From Marinobacterium sedimentorum (lineage in GTDB: Bacteria > Pseudomonadota > Gammaproteobacteria > Pseudomonadales > Balneatricaceae), in assembly GCF_024267675.1 (NCBI RefSeq), contig NZ_JALDYX010000001.1, positions 124,001 through 188,000 of the forward strand: a stretch of 64,000 nt of DNA. The letters run 5' to 3'. The notes beneath the pieces were generated by a model, which worked only from the letters and a program-made list of their open reading frames with translations, was not told the DNA's origin and did no database searches. This document shows positions 53,684-63,300 of the stretch, in pieces. A program made the position numbers and the translations under genes. How positions within the stretch are numbered: the stretch's first letter is position 1; each line of letters starts with the position of its first letter.

Positions 53684-54691
53684 ATGTTCAAGCGTCTGAA
53701 CCCCGCCGTCTTGCTGACGGCGGTGGCTCTTTGTCTGTCCCTGCTAAGCGGTTGTGCCACACGTTTTTCCAGCGACCAGCTAGCCACTTTGTCCGACACC
53801 CTGCCAGTGTCCATCGAACTCACCGAAGTCCCGTTTTATCCACAGGAACTCTATCAGTGCGGCCCTGCAGCCCTGGCCACAGTGCTGAACAATGACCAGC
53901 TGCGCACCACGCCCGACGCTCTGGTGCCACAGATCTATATCCCTGAACGCGGCGGCAGCCTGCAAATCGAGATGAAAGTTGCGGCACGGCGCCACGGCAT
54001 GCTGGCCATGGAAGCGCCGACCCACCTGAAAGGACTGCTGGCTGAAGTTGCCGCCGGTCGCCCCGTGGTGGTCATGCAGAACCTGGGGCTGGCTATCCTT
54101 CCGCGCTGGCATTACGCCGTGATCGTCGGCTTTGACCTGCAGGCGCAAAACGTCATCCTGCGCTCCGGTACCGAACAGCGGCGTATCACACCGCTGAAGC
54201 TGTTTGAGCGCACCTGGGAGCGCAGTAACCACTGGGCTCTGCTGGCGCTCCCCCCCGGGCAGCTGCCGCTGCAAACCACACCGCTGGACGTTGTCCGCGC
54301 CACCCTGGAACTGGAAGCCTCCAATGCGCAGGCCGCACTTCGCAGCCTGCACAGTGCCCGCCAACGCTGGCCCGATAATTATCTGGTGTCCATGGCGCTT
54401 GGCAATGCGGAACTTGCCGCAGACCATGCGAAAGCGGCCAGCCAGGCATTTCGCTGGGCGCTGGCCCAAGAACCCGATGCCGCCGACGCCTGGAATAACC
54501 TCGCCTACAGCCTGAATGCCGAAGGCTGTGGCCGGCTTGCGCTGCAGGCGGTCAATTGCGCCGTACAGCTGGCACCCGCCAACAGCGCCTTCCAGGACAG
54601 CCTGCAGGAACTCTCTGGCAAAACCCGTGCCTCACGCACAAACCAATCCCAGTGCGTCGCGCTGCCCAGCTGCAGCGCCAGTCAAAACTGA
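53684..54691 (+). CDS. PA2778 family cysteine peptidase lipoprotein with TPR
   Basis: The 335-residue protein has a lipobox LSGC (Cys24) and a C39/papain-like domain with Cys59 (YQCGPAALA) and His143 (RWHYAVIVGFD). A C-terminal TPR-like helical part follows (about 200-310). It begins two bases after the partner gene's stop, so both are translated together. A peptidase of the C39 type that is anchored to the outer membrane could process exported proteins, but its substrate is not known. Confidence 0.85.
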   Translation: MFKRLNPAVLLTAVALCLSLLSGCATRFSSDQLATLSDTLPVSIELTEVPFYPQELYQCGPAALATVLNNDQLRTTPDALVPQIYIPERGGSLQIEMKVAARRHGMLAMEAPTHLKGLLAEVAAGRPVVVMQNLGLAILPRWHYAVIVGFDLQAQNVILRSGTEQRRITPLKLFERTWERSNHWALLALPPGQLPLQTTPLDVVRATLELEASNAQAALRSLHSARQRWPDNYLVSMALGNAELAADHAKAASQAFRWALAQEPDAADAWNNLAYSLNAEGCGRLALQAVNCAVQLAPANSAFQDSLQELSGKTRASRTNQSQCVALPSCSASQN

Positions 54692-54777
54692 CCTCTGGCT
54701 GTGGTCAAAACCACCGCAATAAATCTGCAATCAAAATCACGTATAAATATGCCTCACAATAATGGAGAGATAAGCCA

Positions 54778-54981
54778 ATGGATCACGAAAAACTGAGCTC
54801 CCAGCTCAAACAGCTGCTTAAACAGGGTTATTCGAAAGATGAAATTCGCAACCTGATTATCGCCCCCCGGGCGGCGGTCGAGCAGGTACTGTGCGAGCTT
54901 CAGTCCCAGTACAACCAGCAACAGCAACAGGCGCGCATACTGCGTGGCCAGGCGGACTTCGCCATTTCCCTGGGTCGCTGA
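54778..54981 (+). CDS. small conserved-looking protein, unknown
   Basis: The 67-residue protein starts MDHEKLSSQLKQLLKQGYSK and is helical, with a Gln-rich run near the C-terminus (SQYNQQQQQAR). A GGAGAG site precedes ATG. No known motif. It might belong with the genes before it, but the 86-base gap argues for its own transcript. Confidence 0.5.
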   Translation: MDHEKLSSQLKQLLKQGYSKDEIRNLIIAPRAAVEQVLCELQSQYNQQQQQARILRGQADFAISLGR

Positions 54982-55173
54982 GCGGGCGACGAACCAAGCC
55001 CCGTTCAGCGGATTCCAGCGTTTATTCCCGCTCATTGCAGCCTTGCCCAGCCAAAGCTCCCGCCGACGTTCAGCCCCCATTCACTGCCAATAGTCTATTT
55101 ACAATAGTGAGAGACTGGTCCTAAACTTCGGTTGTTTTTGAGCCGACCTAGTGAGCCTTGAGGGATAACAACG

Positions 55174-55479
55174 ATGAAAACAACACTGATCCTGGCAGCG
55201 GTTGCTGCGCTTTCCCTGCCCATGACCGCCAACGCCGAGCGCAGCGGAGAAGAACTCTACAATACCAAATGTGGCGTTTGCCACGCAGCGGGCGTTGCTG
55301 GCGCTCCCAAGTATGGCAATGCCGAAGAGTGGGCACCCCGTGCCGCCAAAGGCGTCGATGGGCTGCTGGCCAGCGCCAAAAGCGGTCTTAATGCCATGCC
55401 TCCCATGGGCACCTGCATGGACTGCTCCGACACTGAGCTGACCGCAGCCATCCAGTACATGCTGGACGCCGCCAAGTAA
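55174..55479 (+). CDS. cytochrome c5-like monohaem protein
   Basis: The 101-residue precursor has a signal peptide (cleaved after NA, residue about 21) and a haem site CGVCH (Cys33, Cys36, His37). The distal ligand region GLNAMPPMGTCMDC carries the methionine and the extra Cys pair of cytochrome c5. It is a periplasmic electron carrier. A GAGGGATAAC site precedes ATG, and a strong terminator follows. Confidence 0.93.
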   Translation: MKTTLILAAVAALSLPMTANAERSGEELYNTKCGVCHAAGVAGAPKYGNAEEWAPRAAKGVDGLLASAKSGLNAMPPMGTCMDCSDTELTAAIQYMLDAAK

Positions 55480-55498
55480 GCATCAGCCACAGCAGCCA

Positions 55499-55527
55499 TA
55501 AAAAAACCGTCGCAAGACGGTTTTTTT
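55499..55527 (+). terminator. terminator behind cytochrome c5
   Basis: AAAAAACCGTC-GCAA-GACGGTTTTTT lies about 20 bases after the stop; the T-run is seven bases long. It may also serve as a terminator for the motor genes from the other side. Confidence 0.9.
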
Positions 55528-55571
55528 ATGGGCAGGCATCCGAACTGAAGAGGTGCGCAAAACTGGATGTA

Positions 55572-56504
55572 TCAGAAAATCTCACCCGGTCGCAGCGACT
55601 GCCCTTCTGTATCTCCATCAGGTCGGGACTGTAACGGCAGCAGTGCCTCTTCGTCCTTGCCCTTTTGAATCACAATCTCAACCCGGCGGTTAAGACTGCG
55701 GTTTTCCGGCGTATTATTGGGCACCAGTGCACGGGTCGCCGCCATACCACTGACCGTGAAGCGCGACTGATCCATGCGGTTGTCGGCAAAGAGTTCGTGT
55801 GCAACCGCCAGTGCCCGGGCGGTCGACAGATCCCAGTTGGACTCGAAGCGCCGGCCCGAGTACGGAATGGAGTCGGAATGGCCCTGCACGGCGACACTGC
55901 CGTTCACGTTCAGCAGGACATCACGGATCTTGGCGATGATCGGAATGGAGTCAAACTTGAGCTCCGCCGAACCCGAGTCAAAAGACCCCTTCTCCTTTAT
56001 GCGAATGATGATTTTGGCGCCATCGGTTTCCACTTCCACCGAACCATCACCAATCTCCTTCGCCAGTGCCGCGGCAAATTCGATGGCTTCCTGCTCCGCT
56101 TCCCTGGCCAACTGCTTGAGCAGTGCCTCGACACTGCCCCTGAACTTGTCCGGCGTTTCGTTCTCGCCTTCCTTGGAGCGTACATCCAGCGTATTCAGGT
56201 CGCTGTTGATGGTCATCTGGCGCACTTCGTTCAACGGTGTCGGTTCCGGCCGGCCCGGGCTGAACTCCTGCGCAATGACAGAGGTACCCTTGGGAATATC
56301 TTCCACCTTGATCTGATTCTGAACACCGAAGGCTTCGCGCATGGAGCCTGCCAGCTGCTTGAACTTGAGCACATCCATTTCGGAAAAGGACAGCAGCAGC
56401 ACGAAGAAACACATCAGCAGCGACATCAGGTCGGCAAAGGTCGCCAACCAGGCCGGCAGGCCGGGATCGCAGGGCGGGCATTCACATTCTGTTTGATCGG
56501 TCAT
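55572..56504 (-). CDS. pomB: flagellar motor stator protein MotB/PomB
   Basis: The 310-residue protein has a single N-terminal membrane helix with the ion-binding Asp25 (LPAWLATFADLMSLLMCFFV) and a C-terminal OmpA-like peptidoglycan-binding domain (about 180-290, with SDSIPYSGRRFESNWDLSTA). Cys residues around the helix and the partner type match the sodium-driven PomB. It follows pomA by seven bases. The Na+/H+ choice cannot be proven from sequence. Confidence 0.88.
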   Translation of the reverse strand: MTDQTECECPPCDPGLPAWLATFADLMSLLMCFFVLLLSFSEMDVLKFKQLAGSMREAFGVQNQIKVEDIPKGTSVIAQEFSPGRPEPTPLNEVRQMTINSDLNTLDVRSKEGENETPDKFRGSVEALLKQLAREAEQEAIEFAAALAKEIGDGSVEVETDGAKIIIRIKEKGSFDSGSAELKFDSIPIIAKIRDVLLNVNGSVAVQGHSDSIPYSGRRFESNWDLSTARALAVAHELFADNRMDQSRFTVSGMAATRALVPNNTPENRSLNRRVEIVIQKGKDEEALLPLQSRPDGDTEGQSLRPGEIF

Positions 56505-56511
56505 GGGTCAG

Positions 56512-57273
56512 CTATCCGGCTGCTTCTACCAGGCGTTTTTTCTCCGGCAGGTAGTTGCGCAGCATCTGCTCTATAACCCGCGGGTTCTGGCCGGCCTGAA
56601 TCGCCAGCAGGCCATCAATCACCAGTGCCTGATTCAGCGCCTCCTGATCCTTGCGCACCGCCAGTTTGTCGGCAATGGGCAGCACCAGCATGTTGGCAAT
56701 CATGGCGCCGTACAGGGTCGTCAGCAGCGCCACCGCCATGGCCGGGCCTATGGACTTGGGGTCACTCATGTTGGAGAGCATCTGTACCAGCCCCACCAGG
56801 GTACCAATCATGCCCATGGCAGGCGCCACATCCCCCATGGCGCGAAAGATGCGGCTGCCGAAGTCGTGGCGCTCAACGGTCAGGCGCATTTCCTTGTTCA
56901 GAAGCATGCGCACGATCTCGGGATCGTGCCCGTCCACCAGCAGCTGGATACCGCGCTGCATGAAACTGTTGGCAACTTCCTTTTCTTCCAGTGACAGCAA
57001 ACCGCCCTTGCGCGCGGCATCGGCCAGTTCAACGGTTTCTGTGATGATGTCTTCCGGATTCTGCGACTTGAACATGAACGCCTTGGCGGCGATTTTGCCG
57101 GCCGCGAGAAACTGCTGCAGGGTGTACTTCATCAGTACCACCAGCAGGGTTCCGCCGACCACGATCAGCAGCGAGGGAGGGTTCACGAAGATACCCACAT
57201 CGCCACCCAAAACCATGGCCGCGATGACAATGCCCATTGACCCGATCAAACCGACCAGCGTTGCGATATCCAC
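56512..57273 (-). CDS. pomA: flagellar motor stator protein MotA/PomA
   Basis: The 253-residue protein has four membrane helices and the PomA-type start MDIATLVGLIGSMGIVIAAM. The conserved segment GDVAPAMGMIGTLVGLVQML holds the stator-channel prolines and glycines. With PomB it forms the torque-generating stator of the flagellum. It is read divergently from xseB. Confidence 0.9.
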   Translation of the reverse strand: MDIATLVGLIGSMGIVIAAMVLGGDVGIFVNPPSLLIVVGGTLLVVLMKYTLQQFLAAGKIAAKAFMFKSQNPEDIITETVELADAARKGGLLSLEEKEVANSFMQRGIQLLVDGHDPEIVRMLLNKEMRLTVERHDFGSRIFRAMGDVAPAMGMIGTLVGLVQMLSNMSDPKSIGPAMAVALLTTLYGAMIANMLVLPIADKLAVRKDQEALNQALVIDGLLAIQAGQNPRVIEQMLRNYLPEKKRLVEAAG

Positions 57274-57442
57274 GGGTTTCTCCTTAACTCCGAACAGGCG
57301 TATTATCGGCTACGCAGCATGATAACAGAATTTTAATCGAGCACACCTGTGCAGCGATTGCCCGATCCGAGCCTGCGGGCCGGATTGACCCTGTAGCTAT
57401 GCTCTAGTACTTTTTACGCCTCATTGATCACGGGTAAACCTG

Positions 57443-57685
57443 ATGCCACGCACAAAAAAGACTCCAGACTTCGAAACCTCGCTGACCGAGCTTGAGCAGC
57501 TGGTGAACCGCATGGAACAGGGCGATATGCCGCTGGCCGATGCACTGCAGGCATTTGAACAGGGCATCGTCCTGACCCGCGATTGCCAGGGTATCCTCGA
57601 TCAGGCCGAACAGAAGGTGCGGATGCTGGTAGAAAAAGACGGCGAGCTGCAAACAGTCCCCTTCACCGACCCCGAGGACGCCTGA
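57443..57685 (+). CDS. xseB: exodeoxyribonuclease VII small subunit
   Basis: The 80-residue protein is a typical XseB: DFETSLTELEQLVNRMEQGD and LADALQAFEQGI form the helical hairpin by which several small subunits bind XseA. It starts the xseB-ispA-dxs cluster that is standard in gammaproteobacteria; the gap to ispA is three bases. Confidence 0.96.
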   Translation: MPRTKKTPDFETSLTELEQLVNRMEQGDMPLADALQAFEQGIVLTRDCQGILDQAEQKVRMLVEKDGELQTVPFTDPEDA

Positions 57686-57688
57686 TCC

Positions 57689-58573
57689 GTGGCTCTGAAT
57701 TCCCTGCTGCAACAGTACTGCCTGCGCGTCGAAAGCGCGCTTGATAGCCGCCTGCAACACCGCAGCATCGAGCCCCGCCTGCAGCAAGCCATGCGCTACG
57801 CCCTGTTTAATGGTGGCAAGCGCATCCGCCCGGGGCTGATCTACCTGTGCAACCAGCTACTCGGCGGACAGCTGAACCTGGCCGACGCACCGGCCTGCGC
57901 CATGGAAGCCGTGCACAGCTACTCGCTGGTGCATGACGACCTGCCGGCTATGGATGACGATGATCTGCGCCGTGGCAAACCCACCTGCCACATCGCCTTT
58001 GACGAAGCCTGCGCCATACTGGCCGGCGACGCGCTGCAATGCTGTGCCTTCGAGTGGCTGGCACAACCACAGGCCGAACTGGTGCCACAGGTGCAGTTAC
58101 GCATGCTGGCCGTACTGGCACGAGCCGCGGGCGATCAGGGCATGGTGGCCGGGCAGGCATTCGATCTGGCCCATGTCGGCCAGAGCCTGACGCTGGAACA
58201 GCTGCAACAGATGCACCGCCACAAGACCGGTGCCCTGCTCACCGCATCGGTGGAGCTGGGTGCCCTGTCCGCCGGGGTCGACAGCGGCGAGCGCTACGAG
58301 GCGCTGCGCCAGTTCGGCGATGCCATTGGTCTCGCCTTCCAGGTACAGGACGACATCCTGGATATCGAAGGCGACACGGCGACCCTGGGCAAGCCCCAGG
58401 GCTCGGATCTGGCACAGAACAAGCCGACCTTCCCGGCACTGCTCGGCATCACCGGGGCACGGGGAAAACTGCAGCAGCTGCATAGCCAGGCCATTGAGGC
58501 GCTGGCGCTCTTTGGCAGCGAGGCCGACCCGCTGCGCGCCCTGGCCGACTATATCGTCAAACGGGATCACTGA
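57689..58573 (+). CDS. ispA: farnesyl diphosphate synthase
   Basis: The 294-residue prenyltransferase condenses IPP with DMAPP and geranyl diphosphate. The first Asp-rich motif is DDLPAMDDDD (83-92) and the second is QDDILDIEGD (220-229); NGGKRIRPG is at 41-49. The start is GTG at 57689, three bases after xseB. Its stop overlaps the dxs ATG by one base. Confidence 0.95.
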   Translation: MALNSLLQQYCLRVESALDSRLQHRSIEPRLQQAMRYALFNGGKRIRPGLIYLCNQLLGGQLNLADAPACAMEAVHSYSLVHDDLPAMDDDDLRRGKPTCHIAFDEACAILAGDALQCCAFEWLAQPQAELVPQVQLRMLAVLARAAGDQGMVAGQAFDLAHVGQSLTLEQLQQMHRHKTGALLTASVELGALSAGVDSGERYEALRQFGDAIGLAFQVQDDILDIEGDTATLGKPQGSDLAQNKPTFPALLGITGARGKLQQLHSQAIEALALFGSEADPLRALADYIVKRDH

Positions 58574-60351
58574 TGTTTGAACAGATCCCGCTGCAGCGCC
58601 CCATGACTGCGCTACTCGACAGCATCGACAGCCCGGCGCAGCTGCGCCAGCTGCGCCCCGCTCAGCTGCCGGAGCTGGCAGAGCAGCTGCGCGCCTTCCT
58701 GCTTTACAGCGTGGGCCAGACAGGTGGTCATTTTGGCGCCGGCCTTGGCGTTATCGAGCTGACAGTCGCACTGCATTACTGCCTCGATACACCCCAGGAT
58801 CACCTGATCTGGGACGTGGGCCATCAGTGCTACCCTCACAAGATTCTCACCGGCCGGCGCGAGCAGATGTTCAGCATGCGCCAGCAGGATGGCCTGGCAC
58901 CCTTTCCCAAACGCGCCGAAAGCCCCTGCGACGCCTTCGGTACCGGCCACTCCAGTACCTCCATCAGCGCCGCCCTGGGAATGGCCCTGGCCGACCGGCT
59001 GCAGGGGCGCAAACACCGTTCCGTGGCCGTCATCGGTGATGGCGCCATGACCGCCGGCATGGCCTTTGAGGCACTGAATCATGCTGGCCACACCGGTGCC
59101 AACCTGCTGGTAATCCTGAACGACAACGACATGTCGATCTCCCACAATGAAGGCGGGCTGGCCACCTATCTGGCGAAGAACCTCAAGCACCGCACCGACA
59201 GCAATGTTGCAGCCCCCTTGTTTGAAGCCCTCGAGTTCGCCTACACAGGCCCGCTCGACGGGCATGACCTGGACGCACTGCTGCCGGCGCTGCACAGGGT
59301 GCTGAATGCCCAGGGCCCGCAGTTCCTGCATATAGTGACACGCAAGGGCAAAGGCTTTGCCCCGGCCGAAGCGGATCCTGTGGGATACCATGCCATCACC
59401 AAGATAGAACCGGTGATCAAACCCAGTGCGCCGGCGAGGCCTAAGTTTGCCAATATATTCGGCCGCTGGATCTGTGATCAGGCCGAGGGCGACGCCAAAC
59501 TGGTCGCGATCACGCCGGCCATGTGCGAAGGCTCGGATCTGATCGAGTTTTCGAAACGTTTCCCAGAGCGCTACTTCGATGTCGCCATCGCCGAGCAGCA
59601 TGCCCTGACGCTGGCGGCCGGGCTCGCCTGCGGCGGCATGAAGCCGGTAGTGGCCATCTACTCTACCTTTCTGCAACGCGCCTACGACCAGCTGGTACAC
59701 GATATCGCCATCCAGCAACTCGATGTACTGCTGACGCTGGACAGAGCGGGCCTGGTAGGCGAAGACGGCGCCACCCACGCCGGCCTGTTTGATATCGCCT
59801 GCCTGCGCACCCTGCCCGACATGCTGATCATGACGCCCTCGGACGAACAGGAACTGCGTGATCTGCTGTATACCGGCTATATGCACCCGGGGCCTGCGGC
59901 GGTGCGCTACCCCCGCGGTGGCGGCCCGGGCCTGGTGCCTGGCGACAGCATGACGCAAATCCCGCTGGGGCAGAGCCGAACCCTGCGACAGGGCAGCCGC
60001 GCGGCACTGCTCAACTTCGGCCCGCTGCTGCCCCAGGCAGAAGCCGCCGCCCAGGCACTGGATCTGACCCTGGTGGACATGCGTTTCGTGAAACCGCTGG
60101 ATGAAAGCCGTATTTCTGAGCTCGCCGCCCACCACAGCCTGCTGGTCACGCTGGAGGATCACGCGGTACAGGGAGGTGCGGGTTCAGCAGTGGCGGAATA
60201 TCTGCAGGCCAGCGGCCTAGGCGGGGATCTGCTCAGCCTGGGTGTACCCGATCGCTGGATCGAACACGCCTCGCGGGCAGAGCAGTTAGTGGATTGCGGA
60301 CTGAGTGCGGAGCAGATTGTCCGGCGAATTGAAGCAAGACTGAAAGCCTGA
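58573..60351 (+). CDS. dxs: 1-deoxy-D-xylulose-5-phosphate synthase
   Basis: Dxs condenses pyruvate with glyceraldehyde-3-phosphate for isoprenoids and thiamine. The 592-residue protein has the thiamine-diphosphate motif (GDGAMTAGMAFEALNHAG ... NDN), the VGHQCYPHKILTGRR active-site part, and a C-terminal transketolase-like domain (EDHAVQGGAGSAVAEYL). It is about 28 residues shorter than E. coli Dxs, mostly in the linker after SISHNEGGL. All core motifs are present. It is coupled to ispA. Confidence 0.95.
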   Translation: MFEQIPLQRPMTALLDSIDSPAQLRQLRPAQLPELAEQLRAFLLYSVGQTGGHFGAGLGVIELTVALHYCLDTPQDHLIWDVGHQCYPHKILTGRREQMFSMRQQDGLAPFPKRAESPCDAFGTGHSSTSISAALGMALADRLQGRKHRSVAVIGDGAMTAGMAFEALNHAGHTGANLLVILNDNDMSISHNEGGLATYLAKNLKHRTDSNVAAPLFEALEFAYTGPLDGHDLDALLPALHRVLNAQGPQFLHIVTRKGKGFAPAEADPVGYHAITKIEPVIKPSAPARPKFANIFGRWICDQAEGDAKLVAITPAMCEGSDLIEFSKRFPERYFDVAIAEQHALTLAAGLACGGMKPVVAIYSTFLQRAYDQLVHDIAIQQLDVLLTLDRAGLVGEDGATHAGLFDIACLRTLPDMLIMTPSDEQELRDLLYTGYMHPGPAAVRYPRGGGPGLVPGDSMTQIPLGQSRTLRQGSRAALLNFGPLLPQAEAAAQALDLTLVDMRFVKPLDESRISELAAHHSLLVTLEDHAVQGGAGSAVAEYLQASGLGGDLLSLGVPDRWIEHASRAEQLVDCGLSAEQIVRRIEARLKA

Positions 60352-60525
60352 AACGGACGTATCGACCGACCCCAACCTGAACACCTAAGGTGGGCGCTGC
60401 GACACTAAGCCCAACCTCACTAAACCGGCCTGGCCCTGTCTTTTACAGGGCCCGGCCGGAATACGCAGCGAAAGACTTCCGGCTGGCTAAAGCTAGACCG
60501 GGCGCCGAAAGCGACCGGCTTTCGC

Positions 60526-61146
60526 TCAGTTTTCTTCTTCGTCGTCGCGAAAGTGATGCTCGGTCATCATGTGACCCAGCTTGCCCATCTTGGTAGCAAG
60601 GTACTGCTCGTTGTGGCGGTTCTTGCCCACCTGCAGCGGTACCCGCTCGGACACAGGCACACCATACTGTTCCAGCGCCTTCACCTTGCGCGGGTTGTTG
60701 GTCATCAGCCTGACCTGCTGCACGCCCAGATGTTCCAGCATCGGCAGGCACATGCTGTAATCACGCATGTCGGCGGCAAAACCCAGCTGTTCGTTGGCTT
60801 CCACCGTATCGGCACCACCATCCTGCAGATGATAGGCACGGATCTTGTTCAGCAAGCCGATGCCACGCCCCTCCTGGCGCAGGTACAGCAGCACGCCACT
60901 GCCTTCTTCACTGATGCGCTTGAGCGCTTCCTGCAGCTGAAAGCCGCAGTCACAGCGCAGGCTGAACAGCGCATCGCCGGTCAGGCACTCGGAATGGGCC
61001 CGCGCCAGCACCGCCGTGCTGCCGGCCACTTCGCCGAAAACCAGGGCGACATGTTCCTTGCCGCTGCTTTCGTCCTCGAAACCCACCATGGTGAAGGTCC
61101 CCCAGGGGGTTGGCAATTTGGACGACGCAACATATTTAACTGACAC
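60526..61146 (-). CDS. ribA: GTP cyclohydrolase II
   Basis: RibA opens GTP for riboflavin synthesis. The zinc cysteines fall at 54, 65 and 67 when GTG at 61146 is used, the same numbers as in E. coli RibA, and AGGATC lies in front. This decides the start against the ATG at 61176. The protein is 206 residues, with a slightly longer acidic C-terminus (HFRDDEEEN). The 171-base gap after dxs on the other strand holds GC-rich inverted repeats. Confidence 0.95.
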   Translation of the reverse strand: MSVKYVASSKLPTPWGTFTMVGFEDESSGKEHVALVFGEVAGSTAVLARAHSECLTGDALFSLRCDCGFQLQEALKRISEEGSGVLLYLRQEGRGIGLLNKIRAYHLQDGGADTVEANEQLGFAADMRDYSMCLPMLEHLGVQQVRLMTNNPRKVKALEQYGVPVSERVPLQVGKNRHNEQYLATKMGKLGHMMTEHHFRDDEEEN

Positions 61147-61246
61147 AGACCCGATCCTCAGCGAACGAAGGCGCACATTTTAACAGCAGCCTTCACGTCA
61201 GGCGACGTTTGGATGATTTCCCTTAAATGGAGGCAAACCGGCGCTT

Positions 61247-62629
61247 TTACAAGGGGCTTGCTGCACTATCCCGGTGCAAACTGGCAGACAGGTCCATGCC
61301 CTGGCGGCGCGGCAGCAACAGCCGCACTTCCAGCCCGCCCAGATCCGCCCGCTGCAGGTCCAGCTCACCGCCGTACTGACGCACAATCTCAGCCACGATG
61401 CTCATGCCAAGACCGTGGCCGGCACGGGATTCATCCAGCCGTTCGCCCCGCTGCAGCAAACGCTCGCGCTGATCCGCTGCCACACCCGGGCCATCATCGG
61501 CGATGCGCAGATCCAGGCAGTGTTCATCCATCATGCCGCTGACCCGCACCCGGCTGCGCGCCCACTTGCAGGCGTTGTCGAGCAGATTGCCCAGCAACTC
61601 CACCAGGTCATCCCGCTCGCCGGGAAAATAGCTGGTGGCCGAGATCTGGGTATCGATTTGCAGCTGGCGGTCGCGATGCACGGCGTGCATGGTGCGCACC
61701 AGCTTGTCGAGCTCCTGCTGCAGGTAGATGCGGTGCCCCGGCAGGGCTGCACCGGCGATACGAGCCCGACGCAATTCGCGCTCCATCAGATCACGCAGCT
61801 GCTTGGACTGCTCACGCAGCGCCTCCGCCTGTTCAGGCGCGATACGCTGCAGCGCCTCGATCTGACGATCCAGCACTGTAAGCGGCGTCTTGGCGGCATG
61901 GGCCAGATTACCCAGCGCATTGCGCGAGCGGGTCAGACGCATCTCCATGCTCTTGACCAGATAGTTGATCTCGGTAACCAGCGGCTCCACCTCAACGGTA
62001 TCGGCCTCCGGCAACTTACGTATTTCACCCTGCTTGAGCTGATTTAGCTGACCACTTACCCGCACCAGTGAGCGCAGCCCGCTGCGAATCACCAGTATCT
62101 GGGCCAGCAGCATGGCACCGAGAAAAAGTGCCACCACCAGCATCATGCCCCAGCGCAAGCGCGCCAGCCCCGATTCAATATGGCTGACGTCCGATGCCAG
62201 CAGCATGCGCAGCCGGCGTCCGTCCTTGGTGAAAACCTCTTCGCGCACCAGCCAGGGCTTGTCATGCTTTTTCAGCAGCCGCAGACCCTGGTTTCCCACA
62301 AACTCCCCGCCTTCCAGTGGAATGCTTTCATCCCACAGCGAGCGCGAGTAATGCCACTTGGGGTCATCCCCCACCTGAAACTGAAAATAGTGGCCGGACA
62401 TCGGCTGTTCGTAGACAGGCGCGACATACTGCGCATTGATACGCCAGCCACCGCTATCGTCCATTTCGACGGATTTGAGCAGTACATAGGCTTCACTGCC
62501 AAGGCTGGCATTGACAAAATCGTAGGCGGTCTGGCGCAGAAACCAGCTGTAGGACACCCAGAGAATGAGGCACAGTGCCAGGGTAATCAGCACAAAGGCA
62601 CTGTTAAGGCGGGTCTGAATCGATTTCAC
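61247..62629 (-). CDS. sensor histidine kinase (PhoQ/ColS-like)
   Basis: The 460-residue protein has two membrane helices (about 10-30 and 160-182) around a 130-residue periplasmic domain. A HAMP-like linker is followed by the phosphoacceptor His244 (GNLAHAAKTPLTVLD) and an ATPase domain with NLLDNACKWA, DDGPGV and GHGLGMSIV. Its ATG overlaps the response regulator's end by four bases. The signal is not evident; a divalent-cation or envelope signal would be typical of relatives. Confidence 0.92.
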   Translation of the reverse strand: MKSIQTRLNSAFVLITLALCLILWVSYSWFLRQTAYDFVNASLGSEAYVLLKSVEMDDSGGWRINAQYVAPVYEQPMSGHYFQFQVGDDPKWHYSRSLWDESIPLEGGEFVGNQGLRLLKKHDKPWLVREEVFTKDGRRLRMLLASDVSHIESGLARLRWGMMLVVALFLGAMLLAQILVIRSGLRSLVRVSGQLNQLKQGEIRKLPEADTVEVEPLVTEINYLVKSMEMRLTRSRNALGNLAHAAKTPLTVLDRQIEALQRIAPEQAEALREQSKQLRDLMERELRRARIAGAALPGHRIYLQQELDKLVRTMHAVHRDRQLQIDTQISATSYFPGERDDLVELLGNLLDNACKWARSRVRVSGMMDEHCLDLRIADDGPGVAADQRERLLQRGERLDESRAGHGLGMSIVAEIVRQYGGELDLQRADLGGLEVRLLLPRRQGMDLSASLHRDSAASPL

Positions 62630-63285
62630 GGCCGGAAAACATAACCCTGGCCGCGCCGGGTCTCGATGCGGTCATGGCCGATCTTCTTGCGCAACATCTT
62701 GATGTAGGCCTCGATAACATTGCTGTCGTTTTCAACGGCGTCATCATACAGGTGCTCCACCAGCTGCAGCTTGGACAGCACCCGGGCCGGGTTGTGCATG
62801 AAGTAGCGCAGCAGGCGGTATTCGGTGCCGGTCAGGCTGACCGGTGCCTGCCCCTGGGGCACCACCGACTGGGTCTTCTCATCCAGCAACAGACCGGCAA
62901 CCTCCAGCGCCGCTCCTGCCTGCTGATGCACCCGGCGCAGCAGTGCACTCATGCGCAAAAGCAGTTCTTCCGTATGAAAGGGCTTGCACAGGTAATCATC
63001 GGCGCCGGCTTCAAAGCCGTCGACCCGCTCCTGCCAGGCTGAACGTGCGGTGAGAATCAGCACCGGCAGCGCATTCTTGCGTTTGCGCCAGTTGTGCAGC
63101 ACCTCAAGTCCCGGCCGCCCCGGCAGCCCCAGATCGAGCACGGCTATATCGTAGATATCCTCGTAGCCGGCGGCTTCCGCATCCACACCGTTATCAACCA
63201 GATCGACCGCATAACCGCTACGGGCAAGTTCGCTCTTCAGATCCGGACCCAGTGCCGGGTCATCCTCTACCAGCAGTACACGCAT
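62626..63285 (-). CDS. OmpR/PhoP family response regulator
   Basis: The 219-residue protein has a receiver domain with the phosphoacceptor Asp51 (AVLDLGLPGRPG) and a winged-helix output domain ending RRGQGYVFRP. It precedes the kinase gene and overlaps it. The PepSY gene upstream, 15 bases away, is likely in the same operon and may be its target or a modulator. Confidence 0.94.
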   Translation of the reverse strand: MRVLLVEDDPALGPDLKSELARSGYAVDLVDNGVDAEAAGYEDIYDIAVLDLGLPGRPGLEVLHNWRKRKNALPVLILTARSAWQERVDGFEAGADDYLCKPFHTEELLLRMSALLRRVHQQAGAALEVAGLLLDEKTQSVVPQGQAPVSLTGTEYRLLRYFMHNPARVLSKLQLVEHLYDDAVENDSNVIEAYIKMLRKKIGHDRIETRRGQGYVFRP

Positions 63286-63300
63286 CGGTCAGTAACTCCG

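Noticed and set aside
58612..60162. 516-codon open frame opposite dxs
   Set aside because: Antisense shadow of dxs with His/Gly-rich composition that is typical of such frames.
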